The position numbers and the translations under genes were made by a program. Shown here one piece after another: positions 39,551 through 48,560 of a DNA stretch of 64,000 nt (position 1 is the stretch's first letter; every line of letters begins with the position of its first letter). Source of the stretch: Brevibacterium sp. UCMA 11754 (GTDB taxonomy: Bacteria; Actinomycetota; Actinomycetes; Actinomycetales; Brevibacteriaceae); NCBI RefSeq assembly GCF_021532275.1, contig NZ_JACBOT010000017.1, positions 27,855-91,854 of the forward strand, read 5' to 3'. The notes beneath the pieces were generated by a model, which ran no database searches, was not told where the DNA came from, and saw only the letters and a program-made list of their open reading frames with translations.

Positions 39551-41215
39551 TCAGCGCACCACGCTTCCCGATGCGGCCAGAAGGCGATCGCGGGCGGAGG
39601 AGAACTTCTTCAGCTGGAAGCTCTCGATGTCACGTTCCTTCTGCCCGCCGACTCCGGCCAGGAGCCGCATGCGCGTAGTCGAGAGATCTCCAGAGGTGCG
39701 GATCATGGTGCGCATCTCCTCTTTGCCGCCGGGGAAGGAATCGGCCCAGCGCTTGCCGAACTTGCGTCCCTTCCAGGTTGCGAGCATGTCGACTTCGGAG
39801 TGAGTCATCCATCCCGTGTTCGCGTAGTCGCCGAGCATGTTCTGTGTGTGGAGTCGCTCGCTGCGTCGCAGGAGTATCCCGAGCACCACCCAGCAAGTGG
39901 TGAACATGAAGCTGACGACGATGAGACCGATGATCGACACGATCGCGTTGATCTGGCCCAGACCGGTCATCGTGCCGTTCCAGACGGCGTGAAGAAGCAT
40001 ACCGACGAGAAGGCCAGGCAGCCACATCAGGACAATCGCCCACCACTTCCACTTGCGGGCAGCGAAGCCGATGGTCACGCCAGCACAGGTGCAGAACACA
40101 GTGTGCAGGAGCGGTGAGCACACGCAGCGGAGGATGAATGTTACGAGGAGGTTCCCGCCGCTCTGTTCCCAGGCTCCTCCGAGGTAGAGGACATTCTCGG
40201 TGAAGGCGAAGCCTGCGCCGATGAGGGCTCCGTACACGAGGCCGTCGAGGGGACCTTCGAAGTGTCGGCGAGCGGCGAGGACGATGACGACAAGCAGAAC
40301 GGTCTTCGTCGTCTCTTCGACGATCGGGGCCTCGACGACTGCGCCGTAGGCATCGGGCAGACTTCCGACGCCGGCGAAATAGAGCGCGACCTTGCCGACG
40401 ATGGAGAACACGAGCGTCAGGGTGACGGCAGCGACGGCGCCCCAGAGGAGGCAGAGGCCGAGGATGATCTTCGGCTGCGGTTTCCATCGGTCGAGCCAAA
40501 GCACATAGGCGATGATTCCGATCAGTGGTATCGCCGACAGCGCGACCAGGGCGAAGAGCCTGAGGCCGAAGCTCAGTCCCCCCAGAAGAGCGAGAACCAA
40601 CAGCCCGATGAATAGCCCGACCACAGCAAGGATGGCGATGACCAGACGGATGATGTTGGCGGTCGAACCGGGCTCTTCCTCAGGCTGAGATTGGCGCACG
40701 GCCCCGGTCCACGGAGTCTCCGAGATCACCTGCTGAGGCGCCTGCAGGCGTGCGCGGACCCGCATCTCCTGGGTCACGGTCGGGGCGAACCGCGCCTGTT
40801 CGTAGACACGTCCCTGCATCGGCGGCTGGCCATACATCTGTGCCTGGCCCTGCATCGGCGGCTGGCTCATTGGGGCGCCGAGGTGGGGGTTGCCCTGGCC
40901 TTGTGGCGCGGGGTTCATTCCCGGCTGGGGAATCTGCCGCGGCGGCGGCTGAGAGCCTGGCCCCTGCGAACCAGGGCCGGGCTGCTGCGGTCGCGGCCGA
41001 AACCGGTCGTTGTTCGGGCGCTGTGGCGGCGGGACTTGCATCGGTGGCCCCTGTGGCGGCACTTGCCCCTGCTGCGGCATCCCTTGCTGAGGCGGCACGT
41101 TGGGGTTCCGGGGGTCGGCGACCCGAGACGGTTGCGCGCGTGGGGGCACGGAATTGCCCGGGTGCGCGTTCTGCTGCGAGTCGGGGCCGTTTCCGGGGCC
41201 CGCCTGATGCGACAT
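39551..41215 (-). CDS. PrsW-family intramembrane metalloprotease with long Pro/Gln-rich N-terminus
   Basis: A 554-residue protein. Residues 1-180 are a disordered cytoplasmic tail rich in Pro, Gln and Gly. From about 185 to 450 there are eight or more membrane segments with the PrsW motifs: EAPIVEETTK (Glu300, Glu301, Lys304), GAGFAFTENVLY (Glu340), the His of LLHTVF, and HAVWNG. In Bacillus, PrsW cleaves an anti-sigma factor; no anti-sigma gene is here. A cytoplasmic C-terminal tail of about 100 residues follows. It is probably co-transcribed with the MarP-like protease gene downstream. Confidence 0.9.
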   Translation of the reverse strand: MSHQAGPGNGPDSQQNAHPGNSVPPRAQPSRVADPRNPNVPPQQGMPQQGQVPPQGPPMQVPPPQRPNNDRFRPRPQQPGPGSQGPGSQPPPRQIPQPGMNPAPQGQGNPHLGAPMSQPPMQGQAQMYGQPPMQGRVYEQARFAPTVTQEMRVRARLQAPQQVISETPWTGAVRQSQPEEEPGSTANIIRLVIAILAVVGLFIGLLVLALLGGLSFGLRLFALVALSAIPLIGIIAYVLWLDRWKPQPKIILGLCLLWGAVAAVTLTLVFSIVGKVALYFAGVGSLPDAYGAVVEAPIVEETTKTVLLVVIVLAARRHFEGPLDGLVYGALIGAGFAFTENVLYLGGAWEQSGGNLLVTFILRCVCSPLLHTVFCTCAGVTIGFAARKWKWWAIVLMWLPGLLVGMLLHAVWNGTMTGLGQINAIVSIIGLIVVSFMFTTCWVVLGILLRRSERLHTQNMLGDYANTGWMTHSEVDMLATWKGRKFGKRWADSFPGGKEEMRTMIRTSGDLSTTRMRLLAGVGGQKERDIESFQLKKFSSARDRLLAASGSVVR

Positions 41216-41598
41216 ATATCGTCCTTCTTGGTATGGAATTCACCGCCTCGCCAAGTTTACGGTCCAATGCTGACGTCAGGCCCAAAACGGTGTTGCCGTA
41301 CCGCAACAGTTGCTGACTTTCGGTGGCCACTCAAGTTCGCTGCTATGTGGACGGATCACCGTTCCCGGCACCACCTCGGCGAGGGAGAGCAGCCATGAAA
41401 TCGTGCGCTGCCCGTCCAATCTCAATGGCACCCATCGTGACCTGGAACGATGCCCATCCGGGGTCTCGTTCGTCTGTCCACACCCCCGCTGCGATCGCCG
41501 TCGACTCATGTTCGTTTTCCTGTGGACGGCGCCGGGTGAATTCACAGGCAGATTTTCTGCTCTGGTCAGGCTCGACTCGTCCATCGTGGAATCGGGGT
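41216..41598. other. 383-bp gap without a convincing gene
   Basis: The gap separates the divergent PrsW-like and surface-protein genes and should hold both promoters. The surface-protein frame stays open through most of it, including an ATG at 41395 after GAGGGAGAG, but the signal peptide begins only at 41599, so I leave the extension out. No hairpin or operator stands out. Confidence 0.5.
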
Positions 41599-43536
41599 AT
41601 GACTACTCGCAGACGCTTCACTCTCCGCTCCGCTCTCTTCTTCCTGGTCCTGGCTCTGGCATCTCTCATCGGGCTCGGTCCGGCCATGGCCCAAGGGCCG
41701 CCCGCCTCGCTTGGGGAAGTGCCGATGCTCAAGGCCAGCGCCACCTATGGTCAGGGCATCTGGCATCACGCTCCGCAGGGCAAGACCTGGTACGGCTCCT
41801 ACAGAACCTTCGATGACACGCAGGCGTACTGCATCGATGCCGGCAAGCAGTCGCCTCTGCCCAAGTACTTCAAGAACTCGAAAGCGCAGAAGATCACCAC
41901 CGCGCAGACCGCGTGGGCGCTGCACGAGTACTCCGGATCCGAATCGGCGGACGTGCAGGCGGCCTTGAGCGCATTGGCGCGCCTGGATGAGGCGATCCCG
42001 CATGATCACAAGGTTCCACCGCAGGAGCCGGGCGATCTGGGAAAGAAGTTCAAAGGTGCTGCCAAGCAGTTCTCAAAGATCAGCGCCGAGGCGAAGAAGC
42101 TCGCGGGCCCCTATACCCTCGATGTCAGCTTGACTCCCGTCGTAGCCATGCCGGTGCTCGAGCCGTATGGCAATCAGGGACTCGAGGGCGGTGACTTCAA
42201 ACGAGTCGATGTCGATAACGACGACGATACGAGCCCCCAGCTCCCCACGACGGATACAGTCACGCTCTCGGTGTCCTTGACCAGCTCCTCCGGCACTGCC
42301 GTGCCGGGTGTTCCCATCACTCTCGACGTCGACGGAACCGAGGACGCACCGAAGTCCCTGACCAGCGAGGCGAAACCCGTTGTCACCACCCTCAGACTCA
42401 ACGCTCCGGGCGCGGTCACGGCCAAGGCCACAGCGAGTCTCGCTCCCGAGTCTGTCCTGCTCTACGAACCGCAGAAGACCAAACGTGTCCAACGCGTCAT
42501 CACCCCTGACGAACCTGTCGAGATCTCTGCTCAGGCGAAGGTCGACATGACCTCGCAGCCTCGCGTGTCCACCGACATCTCTGACCAGAGCCCACAGACC
42601 GGCGATTCGATCACCGACAAGTTCACTGTCTCCGGCCTGGTCGGCGACCATACGGTGACCGTCGAACATCAACTGTGGAAGACGGAATCGGCACCCGAAC
42701 CCGGGAAGAAGAACGACGACGCCGAGGTGATCGCAGAAGTGACGTCGAAGGACGTCGGCAACGGCACGCACCGTTCCGACGCAATCACAGTCCCGAAGGA
42801 CTTCCACGGATGGATGTACTTCACCGAGACCATCAGCGGCGACGAGTCCACCAAGGAGTGGAAGGGCACCCACGGTCAGCCACGGGAGACAGGCTTCGTC
42901 CCCTGGACTCCGAGGGCCGAGACGGAAGCGGTTCTTGAGGTCAACGCCGTCCACGACGAAGTCACGGTCAGCGGATTGCGCCCGGGCGGTGAAGCTGTGA
43001 TCACGATAACGGCATATCACTCAGAGTCAGAGCCGCAGCAGTCGAAGGAAGTCGGCGGCACGAAGCTCCATTCTCAGGACATCACCGTCGTCGGAGACCA
43101 AGAGGGAAAGGCAACCGTGAGCTCAGAGGCTGTTGACATGCCCGTCGGGTGGGTGTCCTATGTGACCACGATCCAGGGCAATGACGAGCACCAGAAGTGG
43201 ACGAGCGACTGGGGCATACCTGCTGAAACAGTGCACAGGCCGCCCGAAGAGACTCCGACGATGCCACCCGAGGAGCCCGCGACACCACCTGCTCCACCAG
43301 AACCGCCTGAAGCGCCAGCAGAACCACCGGTCGAACCCGTCGCTGACAAGCCTGCGCCGCCTGTCGAACCAACGGCCGCACCGGTCGCTGATAAGCCTGC
43401 TGCACCCGCCCCACCGGCACCGCTGCCGAGGACGGGAACCACGGGCAACGGAATGCTCATCGGTGCTGGAATCTTCCTCATCGGGCTCGGAGCCACAGCA
43501 CTGCTGATCACCGGCAGCCGGCGAAATAGGGAGTAA
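41599..43536 (+). CDS. LPXTG-anchored surface protein with thioester-like N-domain and VaFE-type repeats
   Basis: A 645-residue secreted wall protein. Residues 1-31 are a signal peptide (MTTRRRF, hydrophobic core, cleavage near AMA-QG). Residues 45-110 resemble a TQXA/thioester adhesion domain with YCID (Cys78) and TTAQTAWALHEY (Gln103), though the TQXA motif is not canonical. Two repeats near 400-510 and 510-600 share TGFVPWTP/SDWGIPAET ends and Asp/Lys-rich beta strands, like VaFE repeats. A Pro/Glu-rich stalk leads to LPRTG at about 609, a membrane helix and SRRNRE, the sortase signal. No sortase gene is adjacent. An adhesin role is inferred. Confidence 0.82.
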   Translation: MTTRRRFTLRSALFFLVLALASLIGLGPAMAQGPPASLGEVPMLKASATYGQGIWHHAPQGKTWYGSYRTFDDTQAYCIDAGKQSPLPKYFKNSKAQKITTAQTAWALHEYSGSESADVQAALSALARLDEAIPHDHKVPPQEPGDLGKKFKGAAKQFSKISAEAKKLAGPYTLDVSLTPVVAMPVLEPYGNQGLEGGDFKRVDVDNDDDTSPQLPTTDTVTLSVSLTSSSGTAVPGVPITLDVDGTEDAPKSLTSEAKPVVTTLRLNAPGAVTAKATASLAPESVLLYEPQKTKRVQRVITPDEPVEISAQAKVDMTSQPRVSTDISDQSPQTGDSITDKFTVSGLVGDHTVTVEHQLWKTESAPEPGKKNDDAEVIAEVTSKDVGNGTHRSDAITVPKDFHGWMYFTETISGDESTKEWKGTHGQPRETGFVPWTPRAETEAVLEVNAVHDEVTVSGLRPGGEAVITITAYHSESEPQQSKEVGGTKLHSQDITVVGDQEGKATVSSEAVDMPVGWVSYVTTIQGNDEHQKWTSDWGIPAETVHRPPEETPTMPPEEPATPPAPPEPPEAPAEPPVEPVADKPAPPVEPTAAPVADKPAAPAPPAPLPRTGTTGNGMLIGAGIFLIGLGATALLITGSRRNRE

Positions 43537-43546
43537 GGAGGAAAGC

Positions 43547-43580
43547 GGTGGCCCGGAGGACACACGTCCTCCGGGCCACC
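43547..43580. terminator. strong hairpin between surface-protein gene and hpaI
   Basis: A perfect 15-bp stem, GGTGGCCCGGAGGAC (43547-43561) with its complement (43566-43580), around ACAC. It lies 10 bp after one stop and 45 bp after the convergent hpaI stop, so it can terminate both. Confidence 0.8.
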
Positions 43581-43625
43581 ACCACGCCCCTCAGCTGCTC
43601 AGCCGCTCAGCGCCCGATTAGTCGA

Positions 43626-44414
43626 TCATTCCTGCACCCAGGTCTCGGCCCAGGCGCGAGCGCCGTTCATCATCAGTCCGACGTCGGCGCCGACGAGGAC
43701 GAATGAGGCACCGGAGTCGAGGTATTTCCGTGCCTGTTCGGGATCGAAGGCGTTGACGCCGACGAGTTTGCCGGCCGCCTTGACCGCATCGAAGGTCCGC
43801 AGCACCGCATCGGTGACATCGGGATGCGTCTGCTGCCCGAGCAGACCCATCGAAGCAGCAAGGTCAGAGGGCCCGACGAACACTGCATCGATTCCGTCGA
43901 CTGCGGCGATCTCCGCCGCGTTGTCCACCGCCGTTGCCGATTCGATCTGCACGGTCAGGGACACGAGCTCCTCGGCCCTCGCGAGGTAGTTCGGCACCGC
44001 GTTCCAGCGGGAGGCCCGCGCCAGTGCCGATCCCACCCCACGCACACCGCGAGGTGGGTAGTACACGGAACGCACGGCCGCCTCGGCGTCGGCAGGGGTG
44101 TCGATCATCGGCACGAGCAGGTTCTGCGCACCGAGGTCGAGGTACTGCTTGATGAGGACCTGGTCGTTGACGGGCACCCGCACGACGGGAGTCGCGGGGT
44201 ATCCGTTCATTGCGCGCAGCAGACTGGTCGTGGTTTCCAAGCCGATCGGCGAATGCTCGGCGTCGATGAGCACCCACTGCATCCCTGAGGCCGCAGCGAT
44301 CTCCGCGGCTGCGGGCGAGCCGGAGCAGACCCACATTCCGGCCAGATACTCTCCGTCGCCCAGCTCGGTCACGCGCTGGGTGAAGGTCTGCGGCAGCTCT
44401 ACTCGAAACGACAT
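43626..44414 (-). CDS. hpaI: 4-hydroxy-2-oxoheptane-1,7-dioate aldolase
   Basis: Class II (metal) aldolase of the HpcH/HpaI family that splits 4-hydroxy-2-oxoheptanedioate into pyruvate and succinate semialdehyde, the last step of homoprotocatechuate meta-cleavage. The 262 residues include GMWVCSGSPAAAEIAAASG, VLIDAEHSPIG with the metal-site region, VPMIDTPADAEAAV, VQIESATAVDN with the Glu ligand, and VFVGPSDLAASMG. ATG 44414 lies 16 bp inside the 3' end of the hydratase gene, a sign of coupling. It is the last gene of the minus-strand hpa operon. Confidence 0.93.
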   Translation of the reverse strand: MSFRVELPQTFTQRVTELGDGEYLAGMWVCSGSPAAAEIAAASGMQWVLIDAEHSPIGLETTTSLLRAMNGYPATPVVRVPVNDQVLIKQYLDLGAQNLLVPMIDTPADAEAAVRSVYYPPRGVRGVGSALARASRWNAVPNYLARAEELVSLTVQIESATAVDNAAEIAAVDGIDAVFVGPSDLAASMGLLGQQTHPDVTDAVLRTFDAVKAAGKLVGVNAFDPEQARKYLDSGASFVLVGADVGLMMNGARAWAETWVQE

Positions 44415-45184
44415 GTGATGACTCCCAGATCTCCGTAGTCGGCGTGGACTGTATCGCCCGTGCTGACCCACATGGGGCGGGTGAAGGACCCGGCCAGGAC
44501 CGTCTCGCCGGCCTGGAGGACATCGCCGTGTTCGGCCAGTTTGTTCGCCAGCCACACGATGCCGCGGGCCGGGTGGTCGAGGACGGCGGCTGCGAGCCCG
44601 GAGTCCTCGACCGACTCATTGCGGTACAGCAGTGCCCCGACCCGGCGCAGATCCACCGCGTCGACGGTCACCGGATTGCCACCGAGGACCATGGCCCCCA
44701 ACGCAGCGTTGTCGGAGATCGTGTCGACGATGGTGCGGCCTTCCATCTCGATCCGCGAGGACAGCACCTCGAGCGCCGGCACCACGTATTCGGTGGCGCG
44801 CAGCACATCGATGAGACTGATGTCTGGCCCGCGCAGCTCGTCCTTCAGCACGAAGGCGAGTTCGACCTCGACTCGCACGCCCGAATACTGCGAGTGGTCG
44901 ATGACCGAACCTGTGTCATAGACCTGGTCGGCGAAGATCGCACCGTAGTCGGGTTCACTGATCCCCGTCGCCTGCTGCATCGGCTTCGAGGTCAGTCCGA
45001 TCTTGTGACCGATCAGTCTGCGCCCTGATGCTTCACCGCGGCGACGCCATTCGTTCTGCACGGCGTAGGAATCCTCGACGGTCATATCGGGGTACTTGGT
45101 CGTGAGCAGACCGATCTTCGTCCGGTCCTTCTCCGCTTGCGCCAGATCGTCGGCGATCGCCGCGATCGTTGTTTCATCGAGCAT
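44399..45184 (-). CDS. hpaH: 2-oxo-hept-4-ene-1,7-dioate hydratase
   Basis: FAH-superfamily hydratase that adds water to 2-oxohept-4-ene-1,7-dioate before the HpaI aldolase step. The 261-residue protein has GHKIGLTSKPMQQATGISEPDYG, GVRVEVELAFVL with the metal-binding Glu pair, and ALEVLSSRIEM, typical of the HpaH/MhpD hydratase group. It lies between hpaD and hpaI on the same strand, 12 bp after hpaD. Gene order matches the reaction order. Confidence 0.93.
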   Translation of the reverse strand: MLDETTIAAIADDLAQAEKDRTKIGLLTTKYPDMTVEDSYAVQNEWRRRGEASGRRLIGHKIGLTSKPMQQATGISEPDYGAIFADQVYDTGSVIDHSQYSGVRVEVELAFVLKDELRGPDISLIDVLRATEYVVPALEVLSSRIEMEGRTIVDTISDNAALGAMVLGGNPVTVDAVDLRRVGALLYRNESVEDSGLAAAVLDHPARGIVWLANKLAEHGDVLQAGETVLAGSFTRPMWVSTGDTVHADYGDLGVITCRFE

Positions 45185-45196
45185 GTGCGCGTCTCC

Positions 45197-46309
45197 TCAG
45201 AGCTGGTGGCCCAATTTGAACTCGTCTTCTCCGTCGTCAGCACCGGAATGCTCACCGAAGTTCGTCGTCGCGTCCTCACGGCGAGTGTAGGAGAACCCGT
45301 CGGCGCCGATCGTGACGTCCATTTCGGAGTCGTCGGTGCGCTGAGTCAGCGACACCGGGTAGCCCTCGAGGTCGAGGACCGTGGAGGCGTCGGTGTACCA
45401 GGAGGGCACGACCGGGTTGCCCCACCAGTCACGGCGCTGGTTGTCGTGGACGTCCCAGGTCACGCGTGGGTTGTCGGGGTCGCCGGTGTAGTAGTCCTGC
45501 GTGTAGATCTCGATCCGGTGACCGTCAGGGTCGCGCAGATAGAGGTAGAAGGCGTTCGAGACGCCGTGGCGACCCGGCCCGCGCTCGATTGCGTCGGACA
45601 GGCGCAGCGCACCGAGCTTGTCGCAGATGGCGAGGATGTTGTGCTTCTCGTGCGTGGCGAACGCGACGTGGTGCATGCGCGGTCCGTCACCGCCGGTCAT
45701 CGCGGTGTCGTGCACCGTGGGCTTGCGCCGCATCCACGCAGCGAAGACAGTGCCGTCGGAGTCCTGGATGTCCTCGGTGACGCGGAATCCCAGGTTCTCC
45801 ATGTAGTCCACGGCCTTCGGCACGTCCGGGGTGACCTGGTTGAAGTGGTCGATACGGACGAGTGCACCCGGAGAGTAGAGGTCGTAGCGCCAGGCCAGAC
45901 GTTCGACGTGGTCGACCTCGTAGAAGAACTCGTAGGGGAAGCCGAGGGGATCCTGGACGCGCACCGAATCACCGATGCCGGCGACGAATCCCTCCTTCTT
46001 CCGCACAACCGGGCAGCCGAGTTCGCGGTAGTACGCCTCGGCGGCGTCGACGTCTTCAGGGCTGCGCACTCGGTAGGAGAATGCGGCCACCGCGGCAATC
46101 GGACCCTGGCGGAGGATCAGGTTGTGGTGGATGAACTCTTCCATGGACCGCAGGTAGACGGCGTTCTCGTCTTCCTCGGTGACCTGCAGATCGAGCACAT
46201 CGACGTAGAAGTCGCGCGACTTCTTCAGATCGGTGACGACGAGCTCCATATAGGCGCACCGCAGAATGTCCGGGGCCGGAACCGTTGGGACTGGGATTGT
46301 TTGGGACAT
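45197..46309 (-). CDS. hpaD: homoprotocatechuate 2,3-dioxygenase
   Basis: Type I extradiol ring-cleavage dioxygenase that opens 3,4-dihydroxyphenylacetate between C2 and C3. The 370-residue protein has two VOC modules. With the ATG at 46309 (GAGGAAACC upstream) the ligands fall at His155 (RIDHFNQVT), His214 (MHHVAFATH) and Glu267 (RIEIYTQDYY), and the second-sphere His200 and Tyr257 are also present. These numbers agree with the Fe(II) enzyme of Brevibacterium fuscum, as I remember it. The C-terminal lid ends in FKLGHQL, also like that enzyme. It follows hpaE by 11 bp. Confidence 0.96.
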   Translation of the reverse strand: MSQTIPVPTVPAPDILRCAYMELVVTDLKKSRDFYVDVLDLQVTEEDENAVYLRSMEEFIHHNLILRQGPIAAVAAFSYRVRSPEDVDAAEAYYRELGCPVVRKKEGFVAGIGDSVRVQDPLGFPYEFFYEVDHVERLAWRYDLYSPGALVRIDHFNQVTPDVPKAVDYMENLGFRVTEDIQDSDGTVFAAWMRRKPTVHDTAMTGGDGPRMHHVAFATHEKHNILAICDKLGALRLSDAIERGPGRHGVSNAFYLYLRDPDGHRIEIYTQDYYTGDPDNPRVTWDVHDNQRRDWWGNPVVPSWYTDASTVLDLEGYPVSLTQRTDDSEMDVTIGADGFSYTRREDATTNFGEHSGADDGEDEFKLGHQL

Positions 46310-46320
46310 GTGGTTTCCTC

Positions 46321-47826
46321 TCACTGCTTCCCGAAGACTGGATTGTGGACATCGCCGAGGTTGATGTGCACGGACTGCTGCTCCGTGTAGAAGTCAATCG
46401 ACCGGTAGCCGCCCTCGTGGCCGAGGCCCGAAGCCTTGACACCGCCGAAGGGGGTGCGAAGGTCGCGGACGTTATTCGAGTTCAGCCACACCATTCCGGA
46501 TTCGACGGCCTGTGAGAAGTTGTGCGCCCGCTTGAGGTCGGAGGTCCAGATGTAGGCGGCCAGACCGTACTTGGTGTTGTTGGCCAGCTGCAGCGCCTCC
46601 TCATCGGACTTGAAGGGTGTGATCGCGACGACGGGTCCGAAGATCTCCTCCTGGAAGATCCGAGCGTCCGGGGTGACATCGGCGAACACGGTCGGCTCGA
46701 CGAAGTTGCCGGTGTCGAACCCTTCGGGGCGGCCGCCGCCAGCGACGAGGCGAGCTTCCTGCTTGCCGATTTCGACGTAGGACATGACCTTGTCGTAGTG
46801 CTCGGGGTGGACCAGTGCGGCCACCTCGGTGCTGGGATCCGACGGCAGGCCCACCTTCACACGCTTGGCCTGGGCAGCGTAGCGCTCGACGAATTCGTCA
46901 TAGACGGATTCCTCGACCAGGATGCGCGAACCGGCGGTGCAGCGTTCGCCGTTGAGGGAGAAGACGCCGAAGACAGTGGCATTGATCGCGGCATCGAGGT
47001 CCGCATCGGCGAAGACGACGGCCGGTGACTTTCCGCCGAGCTCCATCGACAGGCCCTTGAGCCAGGGAGCGGCGTTGGCGAAGATCGTCTGACCAGTCGT
47101 GGACTCACCGGTGAAGGAGATGAGCGGGACGTCGGGATGCTTGACGAGGGAGTCTCCGGCGAAGCCCTCTTCGCCGAAGCCGTTGACCATATTGAACACA
47201 CCCTTGGGCAGTCCGGCCTCTTCGAAGATGCCCGGCCACAGCGAGGCCGACAGCGGGGTGAATTCTGCAGGCTTGAGCACGACGGCGTTGCCGGTCGCGA
47301 TGGCCGGAGCCAACTTCCAGGACTCGAGCATGAACGGCGTGTTCCACGGGGTGATGAGCCCGGCGACGCCGATGGGTTTGCGGTTGACGTAGTTGGCCTG
47401 GCGTCCGGGAACCTTGAAGGCGTCATCGACCTGGGCGACGATGAGATCGGCGAAGAAGCGGAAGTTCTCCGCGGCGCGGTTGGCCTGGCCCTTGGCCTGG
47501 GTGATCGGCAGCCCGGAATCGAAGGACTCCATCTCGGCGAGTTCCTGGCTGCGGGTCTCGGCGATGTCGGCGATCTTGTTGAGCACGCGCGCACGCTCAC
47601 GTGGGAGCATCGAGGGCCACGGGCCTTCGTCGAAGGCCTGCTTCGCCGAGGCGACGGCTGCGTCGATGTCGGCCTTCTTGCCTGATGCGGCCTTGATGTA
47701 GGGCTCGTTGGTCACCGGGTTGATGACGTCGAATTCCTCGCCGTCGATCGAATCGACGAACTCGCCGTTGATGTAGTGACGGATCTTCTCCGGCAGATTC
47801 GCGGGAGTTGCAGTGGACTCGGTCAT
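46321..47826 (-). CDS. hpaE: 5-carboxymethyl-2-hydroxymuconate semialdehyde dehydrogenase
   Basis: NAD-dependent aldehyde dehydrogenase that oxidises the ring-cleavage product of HpaD. The 501 residues carry the ALDH signatures ITPWNTPFMLESWKLAPA, MELGGKSPAVVF with the general-base Glu, and NGERCTAGSRI with the catalytic Cys. The start ATG 47826 overlaps the GntR gene's stop (ATGA), so translation is coupled to the regulator. The 5' half is also present in inverted orientation at 63388-64000, because the left edge of the inverted duplication within this window falls at about 47214, inside this gene. Confidence 0.95.
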   Translation of the reverse strand: MTESTATPANLPEKIRHYINGEFVDSIDGEEFDVINPVTNEPYIKAASGKKADIDAAVASAKQAFDEGPWPSMLPRERARVLNKIADIAETRSQELAEMESFDSGLPITQAKGQANRAAENFRFFADLIVAQVDDAFKVPGRQANYVNRKPIGVAGLITPWNTPFMLESWKLAPAIATGNAVVLKPAEFTPLSASLWPGIFEEAGLPKGVFNMVNGFGEEGFAGDSLVKHPDVPLISFTGESTTGQTIFANAAPWLKGLSMELGGKSPAVVFADADLDAAINATVFGVFSLNGERCTAGSRILVEESVYDEFVERYAAQAKRVKVGLPSDPSTEVAALVHPEHYDKVMSYVEIGKQEARLVAGGGRPEGFDTGNFVEPTVFADVTPDARIFQEEIFGPVVAITPFKSDEEALQLANNTKYGLAAYIWTSDLKRAHNFSQAVESGMVWLNSNNVRDLRTPFGGVKASGLGHEGGYRSIDFYTEQQSVHINLGDVHNPVFGKQ

Positions 47827-48560
47827 GACTTGTCCTCTTCTCTGTCGATGTTTCCTGTGCTTGCAGGGGTATCTGGGGTTTTGGCTTGGGCTTCCTGGTA
47901 GCTGGCGAGGGTCGTTGAGCGGTGATTCCTCACGACTCGCTCGATCTCCTCCGCCGAGGCGCGGGCCCGGATGAGTGCGACGATCCTGGCGTGCTCGTCG
48001 ACCGAACCCCGTGCCCGTTCGGGCACGAAGGAGAAGGTCGAGTTCCGCAGGTGCGCCAGACGGTCCCATTCGACAGCGACCAGGGTGTGCAGCCGTTCGT
48101 TCGGGCACCGCCGAAACAGTGCCGCATGGAATTCGTGGTTGAGGCGGGTGAACTCGGTGGGATCGAAGTCGGCGAGCAGGTCACGCATGCGCTCATTGAT
48201 CGCATCAGCCTCGGCGAGATCGTGCTCGTCCAGGAAATCAAGAGCCTGCGCGGTCGCGGCTCCCTCGAGGATCGCCACGGCCTCCATCGACTGGGCGTAC
48301 GAGCTCTGGTCGACCATGGCGACCCGGGCTCCGACATTGCGTTCGAAGGTCACGAGCCCATCGGCCTCGAGGCGGCGGATGGCCTCCCTGACCGGAACGA
48401 CGGAGGTATCGAGCTCGAGAGCGATCTGAGCCAGCACCAGTTTGTGCCCGGGTTCGAAGGTCTGATCCGCGATGCACTTACGGATCCAGCGGTAGGCCGT
48501 CTCCGCTTTGCTCAGTGAGCTCGGCTCCGCCGGTGCGTCGACGGCGTCAGCGGTGGTCAT
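47823..48560 (-). CDS. GntR-family (FCD) regulator of the hpa cluster
   Basis: A 245-residue regulator with an N-terminal winged helix (AYRWIRKCIADQTFEPGHKL, LDTSVVPVREAIRRLEADGLV) and a C-terminal helical FCD effector domain with metal-site residues in EFTRLNHEFHAALF and EHARIVALIRA. It lies inside the operon it probably controls, overlapping the stop of the FAH-RraA gene and the start of hpaE by ATGA overlaps. A CGTAT-ATG-ATACG palindrome in the divergent promoter region and a half copy before the hydroxylase are likely operators. The ligand is probably an aromatic acid or a ring-cleavage product. Confidence 0.9.
   Translation of the reverse strand: MTTADAVDAPAEPSSLSKAETAYRWIRKCIADQTFEPGHKLVLAQIALELDTSVVPVREAIRRLEADGLVTFERNVGARVAMVDQSSYAQSMEAVAILEGAATAQALDFLDEHDLAEADAINERMRDLLADFDPTEFTRLNHEFHAALFRRCPNERLHTLVAVEWDRLAHLRNSTFSFVPERARGSVDEHARIVALIRARASAEEIERVVRNHRSTTLASYQEAQAKTPDTPASTGNIDREEDKS

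Noticed and set aside
41323..41598. N-terminal extension of the LPXTG protein
   Set aside because: A clear signal peptide starts at 41599; an extension of about 90 residues would place it internally.
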